A stretch of DNA of 64,000 nucleotides from Halalkaliarchaeum sp. AArc-CO. Lineage in GTDB: Archaea; Halobacteriota; Halobacteria; Halobacteriales; Haloferacaceae. Position numbers and translations under genes: made by a program. The notes beneath the pieces were generated by a model. It ran no database searches, was not told the DNA's origin, and was given only the letters and a program-made list of their open reading frames with translations. The stretch lies in assembly GCF_024972735.1 (NCBI RefSeq), contig NZ_CP087723.1:1922001-1986000 (forward strand). Direction: 5' to 3'. Below, piece after piece: positions 56,062-64,000 of the stretch (the first letter of the stretch is position 1; every line of letters begins with the position of its first letter).

Positions 56062-57885
56062 ATGAGCGACGGTCCACGGCCGGACCCGGCGGCCGTCGAA
56101 GTTAGCGTCGTCCTCCCGGCGTACAACGAGGAGGAGACCATCGAGTCGACGGTTCGGTTGACGCTCTCGACCCTCTCGGAGTTTCTTCCGTCGGGCAGCT
56201 TCGAGGTGATCGTCGCGGAGGACGGCTGTGACGATCGCACCCCGGAGATCGCGACGCGGCTCGCCGAGTCGGATCCGCGCGTCCGTCACTTCCACAGCGA
56301 CGAGCGGCTGGGACGGGGCGGGGCGTTGACACGGGCGTTCGACGCGGCGGACGGCGGGACGCTCGTCTACTTCGACACCGATCTGGCGACGGACATGGGC
56401 CACCTCGAGGAGCTCGTGGAATCGGTGCGGTCCGGGGAGTACGACGTGGCGACCGGCTCCCGGTGGATGCCCGGCCACGAGGCCGACCGCCCAGTAAAGC
56501 GGAGCATCCCCTCGAAGGGGTTCAACCTCCTGGTCAGGACGATGCTGCGCTCGGACGTGCTCGATCACCAGTGCGGGTTCAAGGCGGTGTCCCGGGAGGC
56601 GTTCGACCAGCTGAAAGGCGAGATCCAGGACGAACACTGGTTCTGGGACACCGAACTCCTGGTCCGGGCGCAGCGGCGGGGGCTGTCGGTAGCGGAGTTC
56701 CCCGTCGAGTGGGAGCCGAAAGGCGACACGAAGGTCGACCTGGTGCGGGACGTCTTCGGGATGGGCTCGCAGATCGTCCGGCTGTGGTGGCAACTGTCGG
56801 TTCGCCCGCGGATCACGACGCGGGTGACGCTCGTTGCGGGGACGCTGCTGGTCGCCCTCGCCGTGCTGTTGATGACGCGGTATCTGGATCCCCGGGAGGT
56901 ACTCGCGGAGATGGGACGTGCGGATCCGACGCTTATCGGACTCGCCGTGGGCGTGTACGTGCTTTCCTGGCCCGTTCGCGGCTACCGGTATCGGGACATC
57001 CTTGCCGAACTCGGGTTCCGCGAGGACCTCGGGTTCCTGACGGGAGCAATCTTCGTCAGTCAGACCGGGAACCTGGTGTTCCCGGCACGGGCTGGCGACG
57101 CGATTCGAGCGTACATCGTGAAGGTCAGACGCGACATCCCGTACCCCTCGGGCTTTGCGTCGCTCGCGGCCGAACGGGTGTTCGATCTGTTGACCATCAC
57201 GGGGCTTGCGGGACTCGTGCTCGTCGGCTACGCGATGTCGGGTCAGTTCGGCGAGGTCGCGGCGACGGTCTCCGGCGGGGAAGACCCGGGACAGATCGCC
57301 GTCGCGGGCGCCGTCGGCGTCGGGAGCGCGGCGCTTCTGGCCGTCGCCGCGATCGTCGCCTCCGCGCGATCCGGCGGGAACCGGATCCGCCAGTTCGTCG
57401 GCTGGATTACCGACGACTCCTACGGCCAGTACGTCGCCGGAGTGCTCGAACGGTTCGTGGCCGACGTCCAGCGGGTCGGTGCCGACTCGACGGTGTTCGC
57501 GCGGGTCGGCGCCGCCAGTGTGGTGATCTGGACGCTCGACGTACTCACCGCCGCGCTGGTCCTCGCGGCGTTCGGCGTCGGGTTGACGACGGCGTCGCTG
57601 CTCGCGGTCTGTTTCTTCGCAGTCAGTGTCGGAAACCTCGCGAAGGTGTTGCCGTTGTCGCCCGGCGGAGTCGGTCTGTACGAGGCAGCGTTTACGTTGC
57701 TCGTTGTCGGACTCACGCCGATCGGCCCCGCCGTCGCCGTCGGTGCGGCGATCCTGGATCACGCGCTGAAAAACGTGGTCACCCTCGTCGGGGGCGGGAT
57801 ATCGATGTTCGCGCTGAACGTCTCCTTGTCGACCGCCGCAGAGGAGAGTCGGGAACTGAACGAACCGGATCCGGTCAACGAGTGA
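56062..57885 (+). CDS. aglD: AglD-like glycosyltransferase with LPG-synthase-like membrane domain
   Basis: A 607-residue membrane enzyme. The N-terminal 240 residues are a GT2 domain: VVLPAYNEEETIEST, VAEDGCDDRTPEIA, LVYFDTDLATDMGHLEEL (DxD-like metal site) and QDEHWFWDTELLVRAQRRGL. The C-terminal 330 residues have about eight membrane helices of the lysylphosphatidylglycerol synthase/UPF0104 type (LPLSPGGVGLYEAAFTLL). This fusion is that of AglD, which in Haloferax attaches a mannose to the dolichol carrier in N-glycosylation; the same function is likely here. ATG 56062 is supported by the box GTACTTATCC at about 56029-56038. A leader-like region with the DUF7123-like gene lies upstream. Confidence 0.85.
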   Translation: MSDGPRPDPAAVEVSVVLPAYNEEETIESTVRLTLSTLSEFLPSGSFEVIVAEDGCDDRTPEIATRLAESDPRVRHFHSDERLGRGGALTRAFDAADGGTLVYFDTDLATDMGHLEELVESVRSGEYDVATGSRWMPGHEADRPVKRSIPSKGFNLLVRTMLRSDVLDHQCGFKAVSREAFDQLKGEIQDEHWFWDTELLVRAQRRGLSVAEFPVEWEPKGDTKVDLVRDVFGMGSQIVRLWWQLSVRPRITTRVTLVAGTLLVALAVLLMTRYLDPREVLAEMGRADPTLIGLAVGVYVLSWPVRGYRYRDILAELGFREDLGFLTGAIFVSQTGNLVFPARAGDAIRAYIVKVRRDIPYPSGFASLAAERVFDLLTITGLAGLVLVGYAMSGQFGEVAATVSGGEDPGQIAVAGAVGVGSAALLAVAAIVASARSGGNRIRQFVGWITDDSYGQYVAGVLERFVADVQRVGADSTVFARVGAASVVIWTLDVLTAALVLAAFGVGLTTASLLAVCFFAVSVGNLAKVLPLSPGGVGLYEAAFTLLVVGLTPIGPAVAVGAAILDHALKNVVTLVGGGISMFALNVSLSTAAEESRELNEPDPVNE

Positions 57886-57922
57886 TTCGTTCGGAAGCAC
57901 CACCCGGGACGAAACCGAAGAA

Positions 57923-58019
57923 CTATTTAAGTACGCCTTTCCGGCCCTTGTAAACCTCCCGAACCGTCCCGGATCGACGGTTTCCTCGCCCGACACCAAA
58001 TCTTTTAAGTGATTCACTT
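57923..58019 (+). promoter_or_regulatory. Promoter region of the TFB gene with a palindrome
   Basis: Two AT-rich boxes, CTATTTAAGTA (57923-57933) and CTTTTAAGTG (58002-58011), precede the TFB ATG (58079) by about 145 and 68 bases. The second overlaps a perfect palindrome AAGTGA-T-TCACTT (58007-58019). The leader of 40 or more bases differs from the leaderless pattern of neighbours. Autoregulation or control by another factor at the palindrome is possible. Confidence 0.45.
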
Positions 58020-58078
58020 CCGTCCACCGGGTACAGACTACCACCCAGCACGTTCGGTTGTGGGTGATGTGACACACA

Positions 58079-59041
58079 ATGAGTGACGAAGTAACGACAC
58101 GAACGAGAACTGTAGAGAACGAACGAACGAGTGGAACCAGCGAGTCGCTCTCCTGTCCGGAGTGTGGTGGCAACGTCGTCACCGACGAGGAGCACGGGGA
58201 AACCGTCTGTAGCGACTGCGGGCTGGTCGTAAGCGAGGGATCCGTCGATCGTGGCCCGGAGTGGCGCGCCTTCGACGCCCGAGAGAAAGACCAGAAGAGC
58301 CGGGTGGGCGCCCCGACGACGAACACGATGCACGACAAGGGGCTGTCGACCAACATCGACTGGCGCGACAAGGACGCCTACGGCCGGTCACTTGGCGCGC
58401 GACAGCGCCAGAAGATGCAGCGGCTCCGCAAGTGGAACGAACGGTTCCGTACCCGCGACTCGAAAGAGCGCAACCTCAAGCAGGCGCTCGGCGAAATCGA
58501 CCGCATGGCCTCGGCGCTGGGCCTCCCGGACAACGTCCGCGAGACCGCCTCGGTCATCTACCGCCGTGCGCTCGATGAAGACCTCCTGCCCGGCCGTTCG
58601 ATCGAGGGCGTCTCGACCTCCTGTGTCTACGCCGCCGCCAGGATGGCCGGTGTTCCCCGTAGCCTCGACGAGATCGCCGACGTCTCGCGGGTCGAGAAAA
58701 GCGAGATCGCTCGGACGTACCGCTACGTCGTCCGCGAGCTCTCCCTCGAGGTGAAGCCCGCCGACCCCGAGCAGTACGTCCCGCGGTTCGCGTCCTCGCT
58801 CGAGTTGAGCGACGAGGCGGAGCTCCGGGCGAAACAGCTGCTGAAGAACGCGAAGGACAAGGGCGTCCACTCCGGGAAGTCGCCGGTGGGACTGGCCGCC
58901 GCCGCCGTGTACGCCTCCGCGCTACTCACCAACGAAAAGACCACGCAGGCGGCCGTAAGCGAGGTCGCGGACATCTCGGAAGTGACGATCCGGAACCGGT
59001 ATCACGAACTGCTGGAAGCCGAAGAAGGCATCGTCGCCTGA
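58079..59041 (+). CDS. tfb: Transcription initiation factor IIB (TFB)
   Basis: A 320-residue archaeal TFB. The N-terminal zinc ribbon has CPECGG and CSDCGL; a B-finger/reader region with EWRAFDAREKDQKSRVGAP follows; two cyclin folds occupy about residues 125-215 (NLKQALGEIDRMASALGLPD) and 220-315 (RFASSLELSDEAELRAKQLL), with VSEVADISEVTIRNRYHEL at the end of the second. It recruits RNA polymerase to TATA/TBP complexes at the BRE. Haloarchaea have several TFBs, so this is one of a set. ATG 58079 is 36 codons before the ribbon, a usual acidic leader. Confidence 0.95.
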   Translation: MSDEVTTRTRTVENERTSGTSESLSCPECGGNVVTDEEHGETVCSDCGLVVSEGSVDRGPEWRAFDAREKDQKSRVGAPTTNTMHDKGLSTNIDWRDKDAYGRSLGARQRQKMQRLRKWNERFRTRDSKERNLKQALGEIDRMASALGLPDNVRETASVIYRRALDEDLLPGRSIEGVSTSCVYAAARMAGVPRSLDEIADVSRVEKSEIARTYRYVVRELSLEVKPADPEQYVPRFASSLELSDEAELRAKQLLKNAKDKGVHSGKSPVGLAAAAVYASALLTNEKTTQAAVSEVADISEVTIRNRYHELLEAEEGIVA

Positions 59042-59082
59042 AGCGGCGTTTACGTGGTGTTCCGCCCGGAACTCCGTTTCCG

Positions 59083-59280
59083 CTACTCTTCGAACTCGAC
59101 GACGCCAGCGGCGCGTTTCCGCCGCCGCCGGTACTCCCCGTACCTGTCGTTCGGATCGAATCTGGCTGGGGCGCTGTTTTCCGCCGGAGCGCCACAGCGG
59201 GGACACTCCTCGCCGAGCGTGTACACCGGTCGGTCGTGACGGTCGCGCCACACCGAACACCGTCGGATGTCGGATTTCAT
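59083..59280 (-). CDS. nop10: Nop10 family RNA-protein complex protein
   Basis: A 65-residue protein of H/ACA ribonucleoprotein complexes, which guide pseudouridylation of RNA. The ribbon has C8 (IRRCSVWRDRHDRPVYTL) and CPRCG, and the C-terminal motif NSAPARFDPNDRYGEYRRR is the conserved Nop10 end that binds Cbf5. One or more zinc ligands of other archaeal Nop10 proteins are absent, as usual in haloarchaea. The start is ATG 59280. It ends 41 bases after the TFB stop on the opposite strand and lies 25 bases downstream of the aIF2-alpha gene stop, within the conserved archaeal cluster rpl44e-rps27e-aIF2-alpha-nop10. Confidence 0.9.
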   Translation of the reverse strand: MKSDIRRCSVWRDRHDRPVYTLGEECPRCGAPAENSAPARFDPNDRYGEYRRRRKRAAGVVEFEE

Positions 59281-59305
59281 CGGGGTTCAAAAGTAGCGAC
59301 GCCGG

Positions 59306-60106
59306 TCACTCGTCGTCTTCTCGCCGCTCGCGGTGGAATTCCCCGGTTCCGCCGGCAGATTCGATCGATTCGCGTGCGCGGGCAGCGCTGGCCTCGAGTT
59401 CGTCCTCGGCGGTCTTGTAGTCGGGTGCACGCACCCGAATCCGGTACTCGGGCGAGCCCACGTACGTCACCTCGAGGTCGATCTCCTCGGGCACCTCGCC
59501 GTTCCCCTCTGCTGCCTCGAGCGCCGCTTTGATCGCGTCGACGCCGTCGCCGGCCGCACACTCCAGGTCGACGTAGCCGGTGACGTCGACGTAGGGAACA
59601 GAGACGTTCTCGCGGGCGGTCTCGACGACCGCCTCGATTTCGTCCTCGTCGAGATCCACGTCCGAAAGCGCTTCCGTCCCCCGGATCGCCGCCGACTCGA
59701 AAGCGTCGTACAGGGTTTCGAACTCCGCGAGCAGCGCGTTCGCGACCGCGCCGTACGTCTCGTCGTCGACGTCTTCACCCAGCGCGAGCAACAGCCAGTT
59801 GTCCGCCTTCTGCTCGTTTTTCCACTCCTGGATCTTGTCCTTGCGCTGGTGTTCGTTGACGTCTTTCAGGGAGAGGTCGATCTGCTGGGAGGACTGATCG
59901 ACGTCGAGCACCTTCGCGACGACCGTCTGGCCTTCACGGACGTGGTCCCGGACGTTCTTGATCCAGCCGGACGCGACCTCGGAGATGTGGACGAGGCCAC
60001 GTTTGTCCTCGTACTCCTCGAGGTCGACGAAGACGCCGAAGTCGGCGATCTCGTCTACCTTGCCGACGACGAGTTCGCCCTGGTCGGGATAGCCGCTGTA
60101 CTTCAT
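59306..60106 (-). CDS. Translation initiation factor aIF2, alpha subunit
   Basis: A 266-residue aIF2-alpha. The N-terminal S1 domain (about 10-85) is [20 protein letters not shown] with [20 protein letters not shown]; it is followed by a helical domain ([20 protein letters not shown] region) and a C-terminal alpha-beta domain [20 protein letters not shown]. It is part of the aIF2 heterotrimer that carries initiator tRNA to the small ribosomal subunit. ATG 60106 fits the first residues [11 protein letters not shown], the family start. The short gap to rps27e (15 bases) and the following nop10 gene show operon organisation. Confidence 0.95.
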   Translation of the reverse strand: MKYSGYPDQGELVVGKVDEIADFGVFVDLEEYEDKRGLVHISEVASGWIKNVRDHVREGQTVVAKVLDVDQSSQQIDLSLKDVNEHQRKDKIQEWKNEQKADNWLLLALGEDVDDETYGAVANALLAEFETLYDAFESAAIRGTEALSDVDLDEDEIEAVVETARENVSVPYVDVTGYVDLECAAGDGVDAIKAALEAAEGNGEVPEEIDLEVTYVGSPEYRIRVRAPDYKTAEDELEASAARARESIESAGGTGEFHRERREDDE

Positions 60107-60121
60107 GCCCGGAACCCCCCG

Positions 60122-60295
60122 TTATCGGGCCTCGACGGTCTCGAGGACCTCGTGTTCGATATGGCCTTTGCCGCTTTTGGGGACGACGAGCGTCGTCCCG
60201 CAGACCGCGCAGTTCACCTTCGAGGCCGGCTTTTCGAAGACGATCTGTTCGTTCTCGCAGTCGGTACACCGGACGCGAAGGAAGTTTCCTGCCAT
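60122..60295 (-). CDS. rps27e: Ribosomal protein eS27 (S27e)
   Basis: A 57-residue zinc-binding ribosomal protein. Two Cys pairs form the ribbon: [13 protein letters not shown] and [16 protein letters not shown]. Archaeal S27e proteins have exactly this size. ATG 60295 ([13 protein letters not shown]) is the true start; a longer frame upstream runs into the end of rpl44e. The gene lies 16 bases after rpl44e and before aIF2-alpha in the usual archaeal order. Confidence 0.95.
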   Translation of the reverse strand: MAGNFLRVRCTDCENEQIVFEKPASKVNCAVCGTTLVVPKSGKGHIEHEVLETVEAR

Positions 60296-60311
60296 CTGAA
60301 TCCCTCCGGGG

Positions 60312-60596
60312 TTACTCCTGGAACTCCAGTCGGCCGGCGCGCCAGCCTTCACGGTTGTGTGCTTTGCCACAGTCCGAACAGCGGTAGGTGAGATCGACCT
60401 TCTTCGTCGGCTTGTCTCCGCCGGGCACCTTCGAGAACTTCCCCGTGTTTCCGATGGTGGCCGTCTGGCGCTTCCGCTGTCGATCCTGGACCTTCTTCAT
60501 CCCGGTCGAGCGACCGGTACGGACTTTTTCTACTTCGTGCTCCCGGTGCCCGTTGCAGAACGGACAGTACGTGTTGAAGCGTCGTGGAATCTGCAT
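60312..60596 (-). CDS. rpl44e: Ribosomal protein eL42 (L44e)
   Basis: A 94-residue zinc ribosomal protein: [20 protein letters not shown] near the N-terminus and [20 protein letters not shown] near the C-terminus carry the four zinc Cys. A basic middle ([20 protein letters not shown]) binds RNA near the exit site. The start is ATG 60596. A TATA-like GTTTTAACG is at about 60629-60637, about 35 bases upstream, so this is the first gene of the rpl44e-rps27e-aIF2-alpha-nop10 operon. Confidence 0.95.
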   Translation of the reverse strand: MQIPRRFNTYCPFCNGHREHEVEKVRTGRSTGMKKVQDRQRKRQTATIGNTGKFSKVPGGDKPTKKVDLTYRCSDCGKAHNREGWRAGRLEFQE

Positions 60597-60751
60597 GGCT
60601 GATTACCTTACAGGCCTCTACTGGGTCGGTCGTTAAAACCCGTTTGGTCTCGGACGGCGTCGAGGGATGGGTTCGCAACCACGCCCGGTTCGAAAACCCC
60701 GCCGGAAACCAGCGCGCTTTAGGCGCTCATCGCCGAGAGGTACGATAGAGC

Positions 60752-62875
60752 ATGAGTCACGAGAGCTTTCCGACCGACCGACCCGCGGTCGTCACCTGCG
60801 GGCTGCCGTACGCCAACGGCGATCTCCACGTCGGTCACCTCAGGACGTACGTCGGCGGCGACGTCTTCTCCCGCGCACTCGAGCGACTCGGACAGGAAAC
60901 CGCGTTCGTGAGCGGTTCGGACATGCACGGGACCCCGGTGGCTGTCAACGCCGATCAGGTTGGCGTTTCCCCGAAAGAGTTCGCACTCGAGTGGCACGAA
61001 ACCTACGAAAAGACGTTCCCGCGGTTCGACGTCGACTTCGACAACTACGGGCACACCCACGACGAGACGAACACCGAAACGACGAAGGAGTTCGTCCGGA
61101 CGCTCGACGAGGAGGGGTACGTCTACGAAAAGGAGATCATGGTCGCCTACGATCCGGCGGAGGATCAGTACCTCCCCGACCGCTACGTCGAGGGGACCTG
61201 TCCGTACTGCGGCGCCCACGCCCGCGGCGACGAGTGCGACGAGGGCTGTCAACGCCACCTCGAACCCGGCGAAATCGAGAATCCCGTTTCGACGATCACT
61301 GGCAATCCCGCGGAGTACCGCGAGCGCACTCACAAGTTCTTCCGGGTGTCGGAGTTTGCCGATTACCTCAGCGAATTCCTCGACCGACTGGAGGGGACGA
61401 GCAACGCGCAAAACCAGCCCCGGGAGTGGATCGAATCCGGGCTGCAGGACTGGTGTATCACCCGCGACATGGACTGGGGGATCGACTACCCCGATTCGGA
61501 AAATGACGGAGAAGACGGGGCGGAGGAAGACGATACCGACGACCTCGTCCTGTACGTCTGGGTCGACGCCCCGATCGAGTACGTCTCTTCGACGAAGCAG
61601 TACACCGACCGCGTGGGCGAGGACGTTTACGACTGGGCGGAGGTCTGGCAGGAGGACGGCGAGATCGTCCACGTGATCGGCCGGGACATCATCCAGCATC
61701 ATACCATTTTCTGGCCGGCGATGCTGCGGGGCGTCGGCTACGAGGAGCCCCGTGCGGTGATGGCGAGCGGCTTCGTCACGCTCGGCGGCAAGGGCTTCTC
61801 GACGAGCCGCAACCGGGCGGTCTGGGCCGACGAATACCTCGAGGAAGGGTTCGAGCCCGACCTGTTGCGATACTACCTCGCGACCAACGGCGGCTTCCAG
61901 CAGGACGTGGACTTCTCCTGGGAGCGGTTCCGCGAGCGGGTGAACAACGAACTCGTCGGTACCGTCGGCAACTTCTGGTACCGGGCGCTGCTGTTCGCCT
62001 ATCGGGAGTACGGTGGCACTCCCGACGCGGCGCTGTCTCGGGACGTCGAAGAACGTATCGGGGAGGCGATCGACGCGTTCCGCGCTGGCGTCAACGACTA
62101 CTCGATAAAGAAGGTCGGCGAGGCCGCCGTCGACCTCGCGCGGTTCGGCAACGAGTACATCCAGCGCAACGAGCCCTGGAAGCTGACCGACGACGACCCG
62201 GAGGCGGCGGCGCAGGTAATTCGCGACTGCGTGCAGCTGTCGAAGGCGGTGGCGGTGCTGTTCGAGCCGATCGCCCCCCGGACGGCCGAACGGTTGTGGG
62301 CCCAGATCGGCGAGGGAAGCGACGTCCACGACGTGACCGTCGAGACGGCGCTGGAGGACCCGCAGTCGACGTTCGACGAGCCCACGGAACTGTTCGAGAA
62401 GATCCCCGAAGAGCGCGTCGAACAGCTCAACGAGAAGCTGGAGGTGCGCGTCGAGGCCGCGACCGAGAACGACGAGTCATCTCCAGACGATACCGAAAGC
62501 GACGAGGTGACGGACGACGACGAGGGAGACATGGCAGAACTCGAGCCCGTTTCCGACGAGCGGATCAGTTTCGAGAAGTTCCAGGAACTCGACGTCCGTG
62601 TCGGCGAAATCATCTCCGCGGAGGGGATCGAAGGCGCCGACAAACTCGCACGCCTGGAGGTCGACATCGGCGTCGAGACCAGACAGGTCGTCGCCGGGAT
62701 CAAGCAGCTCCACGACCTCGACTCGCTTCCCGGCACGAAGGTGATTCTACTGGCCAACCTCGAGAAGGCGGAGCTGTTCGGGGTCGAGTCGAACGGGATG
62801 GTCCTCGCCGCCGGCGAGGAAGCCGACCTGCTTACGACCCACGGCGACGCGGAACCGGGCGAGCGGATCCGATAG
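60752..62875 (+). CDS. metG: Methionine--tRNA ligase with C-terminal tRNA-binding domain
   Basis: A 707-residue MetRS. Class I motifs: GLPYANGDLHVGHLRTYVGG (HIGH-type) near the N-terminus and KGFSTSRNRAV (KMSKS-type) near residue 350. The zinc domain has CPYCGAHARGDECDEGC. The last 110 residues are an EMAP/Arc1-like tRNA-binding domain (SFEKFQELDVRVGEIISAEG, VVAGIKQLHDLDSLPGTKVI), separated by an acidic linker (about 575-600, SSPDDTESDEVTDDDEGD). Other archaea may encode this domain separately; here it is fused. It charges initiator and elongator tRNA-Met. ATG 60752 begins MSHESFPTDRP. Confidence 0.95.
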   Translation: MSHESFPTDRPAVVTCGLPYANGDLHVGHLRTYVGGDVFSRALERLGQETAFVSGSDMHGTPVAVNADQVGVSPKEFALEWHETYEKTFPRFDVDFDNYGHTHDETNTETTKEFVRTLDEEGYVYEKEIMVAYDPAEDQYLPDRYVEGTCPYCGAHARGDECDEGCQRHLEPGEIENPVSTITGNPAEYRERTHKFFRVSEFADYLSEFLDRLEGTSNAQNQPREWIESGLQDWCITRDMDWGIDYPDSENDGEDGAEEDDTDDLVLYVWVDAPIEYVSSTKQYTDRVGEDVYDWAEVWQEDGEIVHVIGRDIIQHHTIFWPAMLRGVGYEEPRAVMASGFVTLGGKGFSTSRNRAVWADEYLEEGFEPDLLRYYLATNGGFQQDVDFSWERFRERVNNELVGTVGNFWYRALLFAYREYGGTPDAALSRDVEERIGEAIDAFRAGVNDYSIKKVGEAAVDLARFGNEYIQRNEPWKLTDDDPEAAAQVIRDCVQLSKAVAVLFEPIAPRTAERLWAQIGEGSDVHDVTVETALEDPQSTFDEPTELFEKIPEERVEQLNEKLEVRVEAATENDESSPDDTESDEVTDDDEGDMAELEPVSDERISFEKFQELDVRVGEIISAEGIEGADKLARLEVDIGVETRQVVAGIKQLHDLDSLPGTKVILLANLEKAELFGVESNGMVLAAGEEADLLTTHGDAEPGERIR

Positions 62876-62953
62876 CGGCGTCGGGGGAACCCCCATCTAC
62901 CTCGCCGAGAGGGAAGGACAGCTTTTTCGCCGGGCGAACCCGACGATCCGGTG

Positions 62954-64000
62954 ATGGGACTGGAGGAGGAGATCGAGGAACTCCGCGAGGAGATCGCCGA
63001 GACCCCCTACAACAAGGCGACCGAAGAGCACATCGGCCGCCTGAAGGCCAAACTCGCGGAGAAAAAAGAGAAGCTGGAAAACCAGTCCTCCCCGGGCGGC
63101 GGCCAGGGGTACGCCGTCGAAAAACACGGCGACGCCACCGTCGCACTCGTAGGGTTTCCCAGCGTCGGCAAGTCGACGCTGATAAACGCCGTGACGAACG
63201 CAGAGAGCGAAACCGGCGCCTACGAGTTCACGACGCTGGACGTCAACCCCGGAATGCTGCAGTATCGGGGGGCAAACATCCAGATGCTCGACGTTCCCGG
63301 GCTCATCGAGGGCGCTGCAGGAGGTCGCGGCGACGGCAAGGCGGTTCTTTCGGTGGTCCGGACGGCCGACCTGGTCGTCTTCCTGCTTTCGGTGTTCGAG
63401 ATCGACCAGTACGACCGCCTCAAGCGGGAACTGTACGACAACAAGATCCGGCTGGACGCCGAACCGCCGAACATCTCCGTCCGGAAGACCCACAAGGACG
63501 GGATCCGCGTCACGATGGGCGATGGCGTGTCGCTGGACGAGGAGACGGTAAAAAGCGTCCTGCGGGAACACGGGTTCGTCAACGCGGAGGTGACGATCCC
63601 CCACGACCTCACCTTGGACGAACTGATCGACGGCGTGATGGACAACCGCGTGTACCTCCCGTCGATCGTGGCCGTGAACAAGGCGGACCTCATCGACCGA
63701 GAGTACCTCCCGACCGTGGAGTCGGAACTCGAGGAGCGCGGCCTCGATCCCGACGAGGTGACGTTCATCTCGGCAGAGCAGGAGCGCGGCCTGGGCGCCC
63801 TGAAAGAACGGATCTGGAAGCAGCTGGGATTGATCCGCATCTACATGGACAAGCCCGGACGCGGCGTCGACTACGAGGAGCCGCTGATCCTCCGGGAGGG
63901 GCAGACTGTCGGCGACGCCTGTCGGAAGATCGGCGGCAACTTCGAGGAGCGGTTCAAGTTCGCACGCGTCACCGGTCCGAGCGCGAAACACGACGAACAG
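62954..64000 (+). CDS. DRG-family developmentally regulated GTP-binding protein, N-terminal part (runs off right edge)
   Basis: 349 codons are visible to the edge, in frame with no stop. After an N-terminal helix (EEEIEELREEIAETPYNKAT) the G domain has ALVGFPSVGKSTLINAV (G1), LDVPGLIEGAAGGRGDGKAV (G3), VAVNKADLI (G4) and TFISAEQERGLGAL. An insertion helix-turn-helix region (about 150-190) and a C-terminal part starting LIRIYMDKPGRGVDYEE, then a TGS domain (PLILREGQTVGDACRKIGGN), identify a DRG1/2-type translation-associated GTPase. Start ATG 62954 fits the family N-terminus and lies 78 bases after the MetRS stop, possibly with its own promoter. Confidence 0.93.
   Translation, partial: MGLEEEIEELREEIAETPYNKATEEHIGRLKAKLAEKKEKLENQSSPGGGQGYAVEKHGDATVALVGFPSVGKSTLINAVTNAESETGAYEFTTLDVNPGMLQYRGANIQMLDVPGLIEGAAGGRGDGKAVLSVVRTADLVVFLLSVFEIDQYDRLKRELYDNKIRLDAEPPNISVRKTHKDGIRVTMGDGVSLDEETVKSVLREHGFVNAEVTIPHDLTLDELIDGVMDNRVYLPSIVAVNKADLIDREYLPTVESELEERGLDPDEVTFISAEQERGLGALKERIWKQLGLIRIYMDKPGRGVDYEEPLILREGQTVGDACRKIGGNFEERFKFARVTGPSAKHDEQ

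Noticed and set aside
56023-58371. 782-codon minus-strand open frame opposite the AglD-like gene and the TFB start
   Set aside because: It crosses two well-identified genes and an AT-rich promoter region and shows no recognisable motif; composition is that of an antisense frame.

Overview
The window is haloarchaeal chromosome (class Halobacteria, plausibly a Halorubrum-type genus). Evidence: GC-rich DNA, strongly acidic deduced proteins, many leaderless genes with an AT-rich TATA-like box about 25-35 bases before the start codon, archaeal information genes (TFB, aIF2-alpha, S27e, L44e, Nop10, archaeal MetRS), an AglD-type glycosyltransferase, halocyanin, Tat-dependent secretion signals, a methanopterin cyclohydrolase and several families seen mainly in haloarchaea. 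No rRNA, tRNA, CRISPR array or replication origin was seen.

Layout. 1-5 kb: membrane/lipid genes, a GlmU-type sugar nucleotidyltransferase, a CoA-disulfide-reductase-like flavoprotein and a DUF1684 protein. 5-6.4 kb: an IS1341-type element (TnpB only). 6.4-12.8 kb: an HTH_10 regulator followed by a five-gene molybdenum enzyme operon of formate dehydrogenase-N type (Tat-exported catalytic subunit, four-cluster ferredoxin subunit, small membrane protein, cytochrome b subunit, TorD-like chaperone). 13-28.6 kb: housekeeping metabolism (DHFR, YqeC, AroD, DHH phosphoesterase, RNase HII, GlmM, Lrp/GlnA pair, enoyl-CoA hydratase, halocyanin, CobT/CobO, citramalate synthase with a damaged 5' end, nitrilase). 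28.7-39 kb: small membrane and secreted proteins, a formamidase with a histidine-rich tail, Mch, a PhoU/TrkA-C protein, a split MgtE pair, a GTPBP1-like GTPase, a GNAT and a methyltransferase. 39-52 kb: a respiratory island with two terminal oxidases (CoxB plus fused CoxA/III with a subunit IV, and a ba3-type cbaDBAE operon), a type IV pilin, thioredoxin, a class V aminotransferase and a copper P-type ATPase. 52-64 kb: NfeD, esterase, SPFH protein, regulators, AglD-like protein, TFB, the nop10/aIF2-alpha/rps27e/rpl44e cluster, MetRS and a DRG GTPase cut by the right edge.

Main observations. (1) One inverted repeat, ATTGT-N9-ACAAT with a constant ACAATAC right arm in gene direction, lies in three promoters: those of the CoA-disulfide-reductase-like protein, the DUF1684 protein and, 40 kb away, thioredoxin. 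This suggests a small thiol/redox regulon that would give DUF1684 a functional context. (2) The three-stem structure at the 3' end of tnpB recurs 34 kb away without tnpB, with compensated stem changes, as a solo omega-RNA-like element. (3) Other oddities are the His-rich formamidase, a Tat-like N-terminus on a winged-helix regulator, a frameshift at the start of citramalate synthase, a CoxA lacking the usual K-pathway lysine, and many short tandem duplications.
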